NCBI GenBank assembly: GCA_029379385.1
Contig: CM055607.1
Span: 1,550,001 to 1,614,000, forward strand
Length of the DNA stretch: 64,000 nt
Reading direction: 5' to 3'
From: Quillaja saponaria
Taxonomy: Eukaryota > Streptophyta > Magnoliopsida > Fabales > Quillajaceae
The stretch's first letter is position 1, and the number at the start of each line of letters is the position of its first letter. The notes beneath the pieces were generated by a model. The model saw only the letters and a program-made list of their open reading frames with translations, was not told the origin of the DNA and did no database searches. The position numbers and the translations under genes are program-made. Positions 25,733 to 40,072 of the stretch are shown piece after piece.

Positions 25733-28700
25733 CTATGAACTTCGAATTGTATCCACCCGATCAATGACGTCCAAGGCCTTGATGCGATCTATATCAAAGT
25801 CAATGACAGGAACCAGAGATGGTCTTCGAATGCAGAGTGTTTCTCTCTTACTTTCATTGATGGGCGAGTGACTACTACTCTTAGTCAACCTATGGTGCCT
25901 GCTTAACCTAGTTTTTGCAGTATCAAATTCCAGGCTTTTACTTATTCCAGGTGCAGGTCTCCTCTTGCACACATCCTGAAGCATCTGTTGATCTTCAACT
26001 GTCAACATGGGGGAAGCAGAGTCTGCTTTCCCCGTAGACAAGTGGACTGTTTTTTGGTTTGGAGAGCGAATTGGAGATTTGACAGGAGACCTAAATCCAC
26101 CATTAACAATTCTTGCTTGGCTGACTAGATGGTGCAGCCACACTACCAGCTCAAGAATATAAGCCTCCGTTTTGCCTTTATCCGCATGGTGTAGTGTCTC
26201 AATTCTTAATAAGTCAGTCTGGCCAGAAGGTTTATGGCCTGCCTCAGACCTATAGATATTTGATTAGAAAATTAAGCATGGAGACAAAGCATAATGGGAA
26301 AAATAAACCTAATATTCAAACTTACCCTGTATTTGCCCATTCTCCAACCCAACCAAAGCCATGATGAGCTCTGAACAGACCAAATATAAAAAAATCTAAT
26401 TAAATAATTGAATAAACAGTGGGAAGAAAAAGAAAGTTACATAATTGTTGAGAGCAATATAAGCACACAATAAAAGCCCACATTCCACAACTTTGACCTG
26501 AATGCACAAACATTCTATGGCCTAGTTGCACACGTGTTACTCTAAAATGGTGGCCAAGATTACCGTACCATGTTATTGAAGTATAACGGATAGGAGTTCA
26601 TAAGACGTGATATTTTGATGAGTTCCTCCAAATTAACAGTGCCAAACTATTATATGATTTTATCTTTGGGATTATCTTATTTGGTTGTAGGAGGATAAGG
26701 TATGTTTTTATCCTATCTAGCACTTCATAGAGTCATGGAATAGGATTAAATATTTTTTTCTATCTGCCAAGAAATTCAGCATGCAATAAGCATTCCAGGC
26801 AACAATGAAAAGGAAGTTTCAGAAAAAATGTAGAACAGGGTACCAAATGCAATCATAAACAAAAAGAATTGCACTATGTAAGGGCTAGCAGATTTACTTT
26901 GTTGTGTTAGTTGCAATAGGAACAAGCCACTGCAATGTTTTCTCCATTTCAGCTTTGATTTGGGGGACAGTAAGCTGCAAGAAGTTTTTAGCAAATTCAG
27001 TTTTAATCAAGAACTATGGCTCCAGGAAAGAAAAATAAAAAGCATAAGCTCACATCACAGAAGCAGCAGAAAGTATAATTAAGAAAGTAACAAAAGAAAC
27101 ATGAATATGACAATTAGAAGTCCAAGTCTGGTAGGAGTATGATATGTACCTCTTCCTTAACCTGAAAGGATTGTAACCTTGATCGTAGAGCTGACTTGAT
27201 ACCAGGTGGCAGCCCTTGATATAATGCATCCCTTGTATTTGGAGGCACAGAACTTGAGCGGGACACCTGATTTCATTCAGATGTGAACTCAGCTAAGGCC
27301 TTTACCCTTATTTTGCTATCATGCAATTGATACATAGCTTGTAGAAAATGTTTCTTCTTTATCCCCTTTGTTATCATACCGATAGAAAACATAAGGAAAA
27401 AATATACTAAAAACTAAGAATAATGAATAAAATTTGCACTTACAAGAGTATCAACTTGAGTAATAATATTTGCATAATGCAATGCGAGGCCAGCAGACCC
27501 CAACTTCTTATGGTTGCTTTGAGACGCTTTTACTTGTTTATCATTATCTGCGTAGTCAAATTGGAAGAACATGTACCATACAAATAATCTGTAAGATTAA
27601 CTTCTTAATATATGGAAAATGGAAACCCTGTCTTTTAAGGAAAACAAATCTTTGGAATTGCTGGATGATATCGATAAATAGCTAAGCTTGAAAGAACACA
27701 AGCTTGTTAATTTGCCAACATTTATCATGGAAACTTCATGTTTAAGGATTTCAATAAAATGGTTTTGCTCATATAGATACCCAAATAAGTAACTGTTCCT
27801 CTATGCTATATCCAAATATTCCATCTCTTAAGGGAGAGAAAACTTTCACTTTAACAGACAAACTACCATTTTTGAGCTATACAGACAAGCAGGGATAAAA
27901 AGAACATCTAAAATATCTTTCCTCACTCAAAGATAAGGATGAAACAGGCCTGCCATATGAACATAAACAGAAACATTTTTCAATGTTTGAACACATACCA
28001 GCACTACCAAATGCTTCATGGATTTCCAAATGTAGAAAATGAACAATGTCTACAAGCTTCTCCATCACCTGATTATACAAGTAATCAGATTAATTATTTG
28101 GATAAACAAGAACGTGCTTAAGAGTCAGCGTTCAAAAATTGATTCAGTGTAGCTGAAATCAAGGAAAAGAAATCTAATATACGATAAGTTGACTGCTGTA
28201 AAATGCATAACACCAGACATGATATTATCAGAAACCAGCTAAACATGAATTTTTTTTTTCTTACCGGCATTAAATAAAAACATACTCCCCCAAATGCACC
28301 TAGAAATAGCCAGATAAAAGCAACACTGACTTTTTACCTCTTCCAAAATCTTGGACCATAGTGATTTTTTCTTCAAACTTCTTACATGCTTCTTTTGATT
28401 CTTTAATTCTGCTCTTAAAATTGCAAGGCTATCTCCTACATAAAAAAGTTAGACACAATAAGATAACGTCACTTAAGTATAACTATGTCATTTTTGTCAA
28501 AAAGAAAAGCCAAATTAAAACAAAATCTTCCCCCATATTTGGTCAGTTCCCAGGACAGGAACACATAGTTCAGAACTGAGGTAGACAGCCAACTATATTC
28601 ATTAAGGTCGATATGTCAGACTGAAGCAAGACTGACCACTAATATAAAATACTCCTCCATCTCAGAAGAGTTCTTCTCTTTCATAAGACATATTTCCAAA

Positions 28701-31700
28701 AGTAGCACTAAATAGTTCATCCTCCAGTGTTACCCTATCCTATACACTAAGGGTACAAAAGCAGTCACATCATGACTTGGTTAATCGAATAAATAAACAG
28801 CTAAAGGTGAAGAGGCTGGAAGGGATTAAGACATAATGATTAAATATCAAAATCATTTATAGTCTTGGGATGGTTAAAAAGGACATTATTTATTTTTCTG
28901 AAGGTACACGAAGGGGAAAAAGGGAACCATCACTAAATGGGTGCATGGTGTACCAATACCAGAAATATACAACTTAATGAGATTTGCAAGGAAAAATACA
29001 AGCTGAAATTTACCTCTTTGTGTGGTATTTGAGTTATCCTCTTCTTGAAGCTTCCGTCGATAATCTTGGTCAAATCTGTCCAAGGCGTGCATCTCATGAT
29101 ATAACTCCTGCAACCAAAGATGAGTTCATTTTCCTCAGGGGAAGTTTCAAAAAGTAGCATCTGCAGAACATTAAGAAATAATGTTCTGGCAGACATCCAG
29201 AAGTAGTGGATCACACATTTCAATATCTTTCAATCTATTTCTCTCATTAAATTTTATATAGCACTTCGTCAACTTGAGTGCAGCCCATACTCTATTTGTT
29301 CATAGCTTGGGAACCCATATTTCCATGATTAGTTCAATGGAGAATATCTACCTTAAAGGAAAGCACAATGTTTATTAGTTTTGGTTAAATACTCAAAATT
29401 ATGACACTCATATCTTTATGCACAATTGTGGAGTCCAGATGAAATAAAAATTAAGAGGACCATATCAGCAACAAAAAGAAAAGTAATTTGGAGGACAGTT
29501 TCTCTAAGCCCTGATTCCAGGAATACTCACAGCTGTATACTGAACCAAGGTCATCAATTGCTGCATCACTGCTTCCGCTTCTGCTTTCAATTGCTTTTGT
29601 TGTGTATGTTCTGAGCCTAACCTAAACATCAACGAAGATAGGCCAAAATGTAACACAAAACATCACTACAGAATGCTAATAGTGAAAAGAAGGGGAAAAA
29701 TAAATAAATTCTACTAGAAATTTAGAATTACTTCTCAAAATAACGGTCCAAGTTGTGCCACTGAGGATCTTTACAACGATTTCCAAATCGCACAACTTCA
29801 CCAGAAAAAATTTCTAATTCTTCTCTGTCACAATAGTTGAACAAAGTGATTAGTTCGAGCTCAAACACTGATATGAGACATGAATAATACTGAAAATTAA
29901 AATTAAAAAAGCTACTCAAGAAGAGAGATTGCAAGAACTAATTCTCATGGACAATACATTCATATCTACCTCTTATCTGCTGCTGCAATTCGTAGGAGTT
30001 CATTCATATCTCTTGTAATCAAATTTTGCACCCCTTCTGATGGTAGAACCACCTCTTTTAAATGTTTGATGTTCTCTCTCGACAGGGATTGCACCAGATT
30101 GGCACCTTTGACAATTGTGTTTGCAACCTCAAAAGCCAAAATCGAAATCTTATTCCCTTTTGTTGTCACCCCCGATGTAAAACCATTGCCTAGGTTCAAA
30201 TTTGTCATGCTACTACCAAGCGTGTCCAAAACGTCTACTGCCTTACCAAGCCCAACAGTACCAGCTCTGCCCAATAGTGAGCTTACTTCTGAGACCTATA
30301 ATGGAGGCAAAAGAAGAAGAAATAACAATTAGACTAAAGAGCACTAGACATAGCCGCAGTTTTATGAAGCATTAGTTACTTAGAATCCATGAGCTTGGTT
30401 GGTGCAATATCTTTTCATTACACTACCAAGCTCTCCATTACTGAATAACTCTTGTCTATATATATTACATAAACAGAGACCTTCAAATGTTCAGAGAACA
30501 TGAGTAACACACTGAACATCCAGAACTTAAGAATGCAATTGCAATAAGAAAATGCAACCAAAACTCAATAAATATCAAAATAAAGGATCTGATCTTTTTC
30601 AAGTAATAATAACTTTTTTTCCTTGCTTGCATCCACTCTTAGGAAATAGGAACTCTGAGAAAATGACAGTAATATGATTTAAATTCTCTCTTTCCTTCTG
30701 GCAGATGGCATTCTCTTGACTAGCTTCCACAGTTTTATTTCAAATATGATTTATGTAGACAGATAAATATAAGATTGCTCATTTGAAATTAAGCAAATGC
30801 TTGCAAAACATAAAATAGCAGACATTTCACATTCAGGAAACATTGGGTCACATGACAAGTAAATTCAAATTGATTTAAATTACACTGCATTACCAAAGTT
30901 TCATGTCCATACCACAATCAGAATAAAAGTTTGAACCACATCTGAAAAGTCACGTGATCACTTAATTAGTTGGGTAATCTTAATTTAATCCAGATAATTC
31001 ATGTCTGGTCCAAAAAGCTCACATTGTGTAGACTTAAACACCCTCCCATCTGACATCCTCTCACCTCTCATATATATACTTGGAGGGACTGCATGTGGAT
31101 ATTCAAATAGCAACTCACTTGGTCATATCAGTGATGATAATCTAAAGTATTGTATTTGTAACTGGAATATATAGATGGCAAAATATAGAGGGTAACGAAC
31201 TGGGTGAGGCAGGTCTTTTGCTTTTACTTAATGAGTCTTGCAATGAGTGTTTTGAACTCCAGGGATATCCTAAACCTTCCAATCATATAAACCTTACAAT
31301 GGTGAAACCAAGATCACCTATGAGACACTTCAATTACACACAAAAAATATACATGTTTTCTTATTAATGTTTTGTAATGCTAAAGAAATTTATCTCACCA
31401 TATAACCACCAAATAAAATTTTGAAGAACATAATCCTCCAAGCCTAGGCCTTATCCTGTACTCGAGTCAATCAAGATACTAGCTCTTAAATCTAAGTCCA
31501 TCTCAAATCTGTATGTCATCCTTCCTATCTGTCCTTATGTAACAGATATCTGGTTCCGTGGCATGCTACAAGAGGATTATGATCTTAGAAAATAAGATGC
31601 AAGATGGGGGTTGCAGGACAAGCAACAAACTGAAGAAGTACTCCTATCCCTCAGCATATATTCATCTAATCAACTTTCTTCAAAAGGACCATTGCCTTAC

Positions 31701-32449
31701 TATGGACTCGACTAACCAAGGTAGTCAGGTCTCAAAGCCAATCCACCTCTAGATCTAGTTCTCCTCCCTCCCTCCTTCTACGTGCTTCATCGTTTTTCTA
31801 AGAATTGGTCTTATATGAAATTTACATGCTAAGGGAGGACTCTGACAAGGTTTAATTAACTGTTTTTCATTGGAAGAGTTTATTGTTGACATTCCAACAG
31901 CTTCAAAAGTTAGTGATCTTTCCATCACAAGGATATTTAGGGGCTTTAGTTTATATAAACAAAACACTAAATAAAAAGATGCATTTAGTAACTCTTTCCT
32001 AACAGCTATTGAACAACCACACAATAAAAATCATAATATCGAACTTCACAACACCAAAAAGAAAGAACAAGAATTAAAAGATCAAATGTATTAAATCCAC
32101 TTACCTTTGCAACTGCAGCCTGCTTCGACTTGGTTGATATAGACTTCTGTGACAAAACCCTGGACAGTCGGGGAATCCCATCATTGATATCATCTGGCCT
32201 TGACCCATATGAAACAACATCTATTTCTGGAAACGTAAAAGATTCTCGTATCTGCTTATCTATGCCATCACTAGCCAAAGACGGGGTCGAATTGTTATTT
32301 ATTTTCACAGGAAGTTCACGAGACTGATGGACCATTCCAGATCTATTATTAGAATGGCCATTAGTATGTGAAAAGCTTCCGCTAGGAGCATTATCTATAG
32401 TAGCATCATCTACACTGGATCTCCTTGACCTCGAGCAAATGCCACCCAT
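25733..32449 (-). CDS. PSI1: PSK SIMULATOR 1 type protein (DUF3475/DUF668)
   Basis: PSI proteins promote growth and act around phytosulfokine signalling in Arabidopsis. Twelve coding exons: 32449-32105, 30295-29970, 29824-29732, 29621-29531, 29107-29014, 28435-28338, 28068-27999, 27547-27444, 27266-27150, 26974-26898, 26370-26326 and 26249-25733. All junctions are GT-AG with consistent phases; the sum is 658 residues, almost the length I recall for the Arabidopsis protein. It begins MGGICSRSRRSS, an N-myristoylation context that fits membrane or nuclear-envelope attachment. Residues about 155-215 form DUF3475 (KISILAFEVANTIVKGANLV). A helical middle follows, then DUF668 from about 375 (KLGSAGLALHYANIITQVDT, LPPGIKSALRS, EMEKTLQWLVP). 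WVGEWANTGSEAGHKPSGQT and a basic Ser-rich tail close the protein. Exons 6 and 7 and the 5' leader were partly copied by the neighbouring segmental duplication. Confidence 0.94.
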
Positions 32450-33080
32450 TTTTTGGGTCACCACAGACAATATGTTTAACTCTTTGACAAACTTATATAT
32501 AATAGCCTTGTAAGACTTCTTTCCTTCTATTTTCACGAGAAACACTTCAAATACTTGCAGTAACTGAGACCAACCTTCTTACTAGGAGTTCAAGGACACA
32601 AACTACTGAACTTATTCAATCAGCTAATACCAAAAATGATATAAATTATAATACATAGCTAATAGCTGGAACTTCAATTATATCAGAACCCAAAAACACA
32701 ATCCCATGCTCCACCACAATTGAAGCAGTACCAGTTCTGATCACTATTACAACTCCAACCCATCAACTCTGACTATGTAACCAAATCTGAATCAAGAAAA
32801 AAAGTAAACCCATAAATGAATTATATAATCAGACACTAAATTAGAATCAAATTTAAGGAATATACAAAACGCAGTTCAAAATAATTATAACATCACCATT
32901 CAATTCCAGACTGCTGATTCGATTAAAGGGCAGTTAATGCAAAGACCCTATAAATCGTTATCGCAAGAAATAATCAATAACTACAAATTGGAAAGAAAAA
33001 AAAAAATACAGATCGAACTGAACTCGTAAGATAGTATTCTAAGCATAACTAGATAACTAGTTAGAGCGAGAGAGATTTAC

Positions 33081-33450
33081 CCACAAAAAGAAAATGAGTT
33101 GGATCTGCGAGTTGTCAGATTCTTTATCTATGTCTTTTTGGAACAGCAACGAGTGCAAGAAAACGAGAGTAATCAAAGAAATAGAAGCTGCTACACTGGT
33201 AGTGCCGATGACAATAAATGCCGGTGATGGTGAAGGAAACGATCTTCAAGCGAATTCGAAGGAACCAAGGAGGCGACCAAAACCCACGGGAAGAAAGCAC
33301 AGCGAGACAAGGAAATGAGGCGCAGTTGAGTCAGTAATCTCACACTCTCTATGACTGCCACACGCGAAGGACAGAAAGAAAGAAAGAGACTCTTTCTCTC
33401 TCTCACACACACAGTCACTTACTGTGAATCTCTCTCTCTCTCTCTCTCTC
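33081..33450 (-). promoter_or_regulatory. PSI1 leader exon and CT-rich promoter tract
   Basis: On the minus strand, CTTTTTGTGG at 33090-33081 is followed by GTAAATCT, a good donor, consistent with a leader exon and a leader intron reaching the ATG exon near 32540. A (CT)n tract at about 33427-33453 sits where the transcription start would be expected. The tandem copy keeps this arrangement at about 41540 and 44141-44162. The start of transcription is inferred, not seen. Confidence 0.5.
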
Positions 33451-33479
33451 TGCGTAAGAAAAAAAAAAAAGGTCAAAAC

Positions 33480-35204
33480 CCAAATCCGCCTGCCTGTATT
33501 TTTTTTTTACTCACGTAATTTTTAAAAGTTAATCTACTGAACTGGATCGCCTCGGCTAAAGTGCGCGTCCTAGACTCTTATTTTTTAAATTAAATAAATT
33601 CAAGCTAGAAATATTTTAACATGAGAAACCCTATTCTCAAAATTAAATCACATAAGTTACTAGACATAACAATCTTGTACTCACAACCTGCTTAATGGTA
33701 AAGAATTACATTCCTATGCAATATTAGGAATTCGAGTATGTACAAATTTATTTATAAAGGTAGTCACAAATTGAAATAAAATTAAATACCTATTTGGTAT
33801 ATATTACAAATTTAATTGTTGAAAGTCAATTTAGTATATAGATTATAAAATATAATTGCTGATTGAGAATCCAATTTATAGATTTGGAACATTTGTTTGA
33901 AGGTTGCAATTGAATCTACAATTAACAGAAATAGTTTTAGAAAAATTTTTGACTTTTTAGATTATATAAAATACTATAACTGTCTAAATTATTTTTTATC
34001 CTATTATATATTAACAATTTATTTAACTTAATTTTCTCTCAAACCAAAATATTTTATTAATAACTAAATAATATTAAAATAATTTATACAATATATAAAC
34101 TAAATATCATTATTATACATGTCCTCAACAACACCTAAAATGTGTTGGGGGTGAGAATACTCGTAAAAAAAAAAAAAAAAAAACTACAGTTTAGAATTAT
34201 GAATTGGATTACTAATAGGTGAGCAAATGTTTCAATTTGTTATTTCTTCTAAACGAAGCCATGTATCTTTATGCGATTAAGATACCAATTGCTCATTTAT
34301 GATGATCCCATTTTGGTCAACTCCTACATGATGGGAAGTAGGATGAGAATGATGGAATACTTGAAATTTACACCGCAGTCCATGATTCCAACACCTAAAA
34401 GTTTTTACTGTATCTGATGGCAAACGTCTATTATGTTTTTGACTCGCACAAAATTTTGTTTCAAGATTGCAGACGCAACCAAAATTTAATGATTGTACTT
34501 GTTAATCTTCCACTCCTTTTTCTTTTCTTAACCATGTACGGGTACCCAACTGCTGCAAAAACCTACAGCAACTATACATTAAACAAGCCTTATGAGAAAT
34601 TTCAAACTAAAAATTCTGGAGAAGCAAAGGCTGCAGTAGCTCAGCTTACAATTACAACATTAAACACTAAATTTATTGGATCGTTTTCCTTTCAGTTACC
34701 CTAAAAAGATTCGAGGGTAAGTGATACAACATGAAATGGAATGCCGATGGGTATACTCACCTCGGCTGCATCTTATGATGAAAGAGGGTACATGAGAATT
34801 TGAGGATAATATGATTAGCTCAGTAACATTCACAATTTTACTGAACAATAATGCATCATTGTCAGCTGCAGTGAGGAGAACGTGAGTCTTGTAGGACCCA
34901 GCACAGAAACTGCACGCCTTGCATAGTTCCAAAATCAAGCAAGCCGCTCCACTTCTCTTGGTCCACCACTGAGTTTATATCACAAGACAAGTAACAGCAA
35001 TTCATCTTGCTGCCAAAAGAATACGTAGAAATAACAAAATGCATGCTAAAGAAAGAAAAACCTTAATAACGAACTAGAAAAGTTCTATACCCATAAAAAG
35101 AGAAATGAATTTCTGCCAATCCAGAAAAACATAAACTGAATTTTAAGAGCATAATGGTGCACAATATTTGTAATAGAAAACAGAAGCATCAGATGTACTG
35201 TACC
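33480..35204. other. Spacer between PSI1 and PTP1 copy 1
   Basis: 33550-34390 is AT-rich without genes. 34700-35204 follows the PTP1 stop and is likely 3' UTR. A plus-strand 95-codon frame at 34417-34704 is shifted by an 8-bp gap in the duplicate, so it is probably not a gene. Confidence 0.45.
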
Positions 35205-38200
35205 TCACTGTTGATATGAGATCAGGTCTTCCAACTCATCTATGATGGTTTTATAGCAGAAAATATATTGATCCTGACATAACAGGGAAAGAGCAGAGTC
35301 AGTATAAAGTCTAAAGAAAAAGGTATTTAAGAAGGGTCAGGTTTGGAACATCTAATGAATGTTAAAAAATATATATATTCCCAAATTTTTACAGTGGAAG
35401 AATATAAGTTCATCATCTCTCCATAAAATTACAAAAGTAATTGGAAGTCAGAAATATCAGTATTATTATCATTGTGACAGCTTCCTGGAAACTCAACTAA
35501 AAGAGGAACTTCTCAATTTGCACCCTAATATGCAATATGTTACTCAAGAATCACTCAAACTCACTGTTATATCTTAAAGATTGAAGGGGTGCAACTCCAA
35601 AATATCATACATTTTCAGACAATGAGACATCAATACAATAATGATGGATCAATGGATGTACAGACAGATTATAGTTACCAGCCAAAAACAAGCACATAAA
35701 CGTCACCTTACCATTTGTAGGCATAAAAGTTATGAAAAGGATAAATAAATTATATTAAAAGTTTAAATTTCAATTTTTCATATGACCTACTGGGATAGGA
35801 CTTAGTCAACCAAAGAACCAAAAATTCTATGGATTTACTTTGTCCACGACTACAGAGAAGTGTCAATTTTGGCCTCCAAGCCAAGCTATATGGGTAAGGG
35901 CAGGTTTGTCTCCTGCTTCGAAGGAGAAGAGAGAAAAACACATCTTCAAGACAAGTCAGCCTCATTTTCGTAAAATGAAATCAGGTTTGATTTCTTTATC
36001 ATTAGGCTTATTCTTACTTTTGAAGCAAGCAAGTGAATTAGTATGTAGTCTATTTCATAACATGAAATTACTAGCCAAAATTGGAAAATGGATAATTGAT
36101 TACTGGATTGTGTTAGTAGAGCTACCCGTGTTTGAACCATTCCAATTCGCTGAGACCTGAAGACAGTTATGGTCTTAGCAAGATCTAAAGCAGTCATGTC
36201 ACCAGAAAGGATTCTTTGAATTGTGTTATGGATTGTGCAGTATGTTCCAGTTCTCCCAATACCTGCACTGAGCAAGAGAGAGACATCCACTCAGAATGAT
36301 ATGGGCAACAGGGCATATGATTTATCATGAACAAGTTATATTACTGACAACCATTAGCTTACCTGCAGTGCACCACTATTGGGCCAAAGTTGGGTGGTAT
36401 ATGGTACATTCTCTTGAGAATTTCACGGACAGCAAAAGTGTCCTCCGGTACTCCATGGTCGGGCCATTCAGGATACTGAATATGCAAAACAGACAAAGGT
36501 GCTTCCTCTGACTGCAACAAATACCGTTACTATCTGGTGTAAGGATCCTAACCCTATACAAACATACCTATGTGTGTGCACTGTGTGTGTGAGCGCATTA
36601 TCTTCACTTTTTCAATTTTGCAAAGATTAGATGACGATACAAAAAGCTCCATGTTTTCCATTTCTAGCATGCATCATTTCTGACATTTAGCTCACCTCTT
36701 TATGCTTCACCTCCAAATGGCGCAACACCAGTGAAGTATCAGTAGTTTTTATCCATTTACTGACAATAGATATATTCCCAAATTCTCTAGGACCATCCTC
36801 AGCTTGAAAATAATCTCCACACTTTACCATCTGCACAAAGATTTTAAGCAAATGAAAGTATAAATACCATAGATTAATTACAGAAGGCATAGTTACAATG
36901 GCCAAAAGACATATGGGCATGAGAACAAAATGAAAGGCACAAATTGTGAATTCTTTCAAAGTTCAAACTTCAAAGTTATAATGAAAATAAGAAGTCAACA
37001 ATAATAAAAATCACCAGAGGAACCTACATTAGCGCATACAAAACGAAATCACTTTATTTAACAATCCTCTTTCAAGAGAAAACCAATTTGGCAATTCTTA
37101 TTTGTACATGTACACATTTATTCAAAGAGGGTAAAAGGGGCACGATTGATGTACACGTGAAGTTTACCAAAAAGAAAAAAAATACAGCACAAGATAAACA
37201 GAGTAAGAAAAGAAATAAGAAATGTAGATCCATAATGATCCAATTAAGTCCCCCTAGGGGAGAGCAGTTGATGAAGATACAAACAGATAAATTCACCATC
37301 ATTCAATAAAAAGTCCGAAGCTCCCCTTTACTCCTCCCAGAATTCTCAACCACCACCTTATTCCTTCACAGCTAAGCAAACCACGCTAAACTGAGTGGAG
37401 CCACTCTCCATGATATAAGCCTTCTAGTAGAACCTTCCCAACCTAAGCCAATACCTCCATCATGGAACTTGGCACAACATAGCATGACCAGCAAATCCTA
37501 GATAATTCAAACACCAACAACAACCAAACACCAGCAACCCAGAAATAAACAAGTAATGATCCGCGGACTCATCAACAACAAGGGATATATTACCTCGCTT
37601 ACACAGTGAAGTACCTTGTAATTGTCAACCAACCTAGTAAGCATCACAACAGCAGGACAGTGATACTGTATAACCATCTCCCAGAAATCCTCAAAGGTAT
37701 GTGGTAGTGGGCCTTGGGTGGCAATAAATCGAGAAATGCTTTCAGAGGGAGAGGTCTACATATAAGAGTCATCATAAAGGATCGAAGTGAAAACGTAATT
37801 CCAAAGGCTCATTTAAATTTCATAATTAAAGACAAAAGCAAATAAAAGTATAGTGTACAAGTTTCTACCGAGATTATGCTTGCATTGATGTACCCCTGAG
37901 CAGAAGGTCTGTAATCTGAGCAAGAGTTGAGGATTACCCTATCCTTGTCAACTGAAATATTGTGGAAATAAAACTAATCAAGATTAGAAATCTTCATCTT
38001 CATCAGTAATTAGAGATATCCATTTATTCAAATAACTTCAACTTTTGGAAGAAAAGTCAAGCTCAGCAATTACATGGTAACACATCAGTATAGCGGTTTT
38101 TGTTCAAATTCACACTGTCAAGAGCTACCGTGCATCTTCTTCTCATCTCAGATGGTGTTATCCTATTCGCCTGAAAGAATAAAATATATTAATACCAAAA

Positions 38201-38749
38201 CTAATAGAACAAAAAATTCAGGCACATCGTAGGGAAGGAAAAAAAAATATAACTGAATATTCCAAGTATATACATCCAAACAAAACATAAGTTCCCAAAA
38301 GCTTCAATAAGATACTTCTTCCATTTCCTTTTAGGATTTGGGTTTTTACTAATTATAGAATGAAAACAGCCATTGACTCCATCTACAAAACAAGCACAAA
38401 CTATATCATAAAGCATGAAAGGTAAATGCTACTTTGTTCACGAAAATGTCAAGGTTATCCTCATTTTTCATCAATCATTCTAAACGTATTTTTCAAAAGA
38501 AGGAAGAAAAAAAAAAAAGTAATCCAGAGGCACAAGCAATCAAACCTGCAAGTAAGCGAACTCTTGATTGATGTCGTAAGGTGACTGGAGTTTCTCCTTG
38601 AAGATTCTAAGTGCTTCAGAGCAGTTCTTAACCTGATCGGGGGTGAGAGCGATTCTCGGTGGACATTCGGCCGAGAAATCCATCTGTTTACGAGAAAACG
38701 GTGGGGAAGAAGAATTTGTGAAAGATTTGCCGGAGGAAGAAGCGGCCAT
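35205..38749 (-). CDS. PTP1: Protein-tyrosine phosphatase PTP1, copy 1
   Basis: Classical tyrosine phosphatase; the Arabidopsis single-copy homologue removes phosphate from MAP kinases such as MPK3/MPK6. Eight exons: 38749-38546, 38170-38074, 37951-37869, 37755-37615, 36830-36696, 36511-36363, 36267-36126 and 35273-35205; the product is 339 residues, about the expected size. Motifs in order: pTyr-recognition loop [36 protein letters not shown], the WPDHG general-acid loop, the active-site loop [11 protein letters not shown] split by intron 6 within Ser of HCS, and the Q-loop region [15 protein letters not shown]. All catalytic residues (Cys, Arg, WPD Asp, Gln) are present. The protein ends [11 protein letters not shown]. 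The 5' region starts with [10 protein letters not shown], Ser-rich and probably disordered. Confidence 0.95.
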
Positions 38750-40072
38750 TGCCGATCGTCGCTGCCGGTGGGCGCGAGAGCGAGTAGAAATGAAGTTCCC
38801 CAGTTGCGTTGAGTTGAGGGCTAATTGCGTTTGCTTTTGTTATAATTTAGGACCATGTTTGCTTAGCTCCTTTTATTCACTTCTCTACCGTCCGCGCAAT
38901 TGATTTGATTGGATGCTTTTGGATTAGAATCGGTCGGATTCGTGGGGCTTTTGGCTGGTAATTACTAATAATATAGTCATTATATAATGTTTTTCAACGC
39001 AATCAAGGGGACAATAATTGGGTTTGTGATGGACTGAGCCGCCGGTCCAATTTGTTAAGAAACTTATTGGGCTTGGCCCAATCACTTGTCAAATTTAAAC
39101 TATAAAGTTTTTATTTTATTTTATTTTATACATAAGAATTTAAACCATGAAGTTTGAACTATTGAAAAATCAAATCCCTATAATAACTATACCTAATCTA
39201 AGTAATCATTTTTTTTATTTTTTTTGTCCCTAAACAATTAGCTGTACATTGAAAGGTATCTTTCGCATTTTTCATAAATATATCATGTTATGAAAATGAG
39301 ATGGAATTTTATATCATTGGAACACTAAAAAACTGAAACAATAAATATATTTCTCGTATTTAATTTATTTTCATATTAGTTTTATTTGACCAATTATTTT
39401 ATTTTTTAAAATTTATTATTCACAACATTATTAGCTTAGAAGTATTATTGTATTAAAAGTATTAGTTTGAAAGAAAAAATTAAATTGATGTTATATTAAA
39501 ATATTAATTAATACCCCAACCTATCTTGATAGGTATCACTTTTATCATCATATTATTTTCATAACAATTATATAATATTATGTGAATTTTTCACTTTTAA
39601 AAGAATATTTTGTTACATAGATTTTTTATTTTAATTTTGACATATCTTTTAACAAAATAAAATCAAATTTAGAATCAATATTAATTGCATTTAAATATAG
39701 ATTTTTTTTCTTATTGATAAGCTCTAATAAGCAGTTTAGAAATCATTCAAAAAATTAGTCATTACAATAATAATTTGATATTCTTTCTCTTGAAGTTAAC
39801 TCGTTTTTGTTTATAAATAAAGACATCAAATTAAGTTTATTCATGTAATTATAAGCTATATTATTATTTGTAAAGTATAAGTAGTGAGTGTAAATTAAAA
39901 TTTTTTTGTTTAAAAAGAAATATTTGTAACAAATACTAAACAAAAGTGTGAGAATGAAAAAGATTGGAGGGAAACGAAAAAAAAAAAAAAATTAAGAGAG
40001 GAAAAACAAGGTAAAGAATAGAGAAAAAATAATAGAAATTAGATTTAAGAAAATAAAAAATTTATATTTTAT
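38750..40072. other. PTP1 copy 1 promoter and AT-rich flank
   Basis: 38750-39060 is the likely leader and promoter. 39100-40072 is AT-rich with no gene. The same sequence with small changes recurs at 49792-51102 upstream of the second PTP1, so both genes kept about 1.3 kb of shared upstream DNA. Confidence 0.55.

Larger units (their letters stand above)
28042..40072. repeat. 12-kb tandem segmental duplication, copy 1
   Basis: This segment recurs directly after itself. The left breakpoint lies inside PSI1 exon 7 (AACAATGTCTACAAGC). The right end is the AT-rich run ending TTATATTTTATA at 40072, immediately before the second copy begins. It contains the 5' two-thirds of PSI1, the whole PTP1 gene and the PTP1 upstream flank. 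Confidence 0.9.

Noticed and set aside
33094..33318. Plus-strand 74-codon frame, also present in the duplicate at 41562-41750
   Set aside because: It lies antisense to the PSI1 leader exon, and similarity between copies is explained by the segmental duplication.
34417..34704. Plus-strand 95-codon frame with a hydrophobic start
   Set aside because: In the near-identical duplicate an 8-bp gap shifts the frame and no family motif is visible; it is most likely chance sequence beyond the PTP1 3' end.
36376..36561. Frame at PTP1 exon 6 on the minus strand starting [10 protein letters not shown]
   Set aside because: It is an out-of-phase reading across the exon and its intron.
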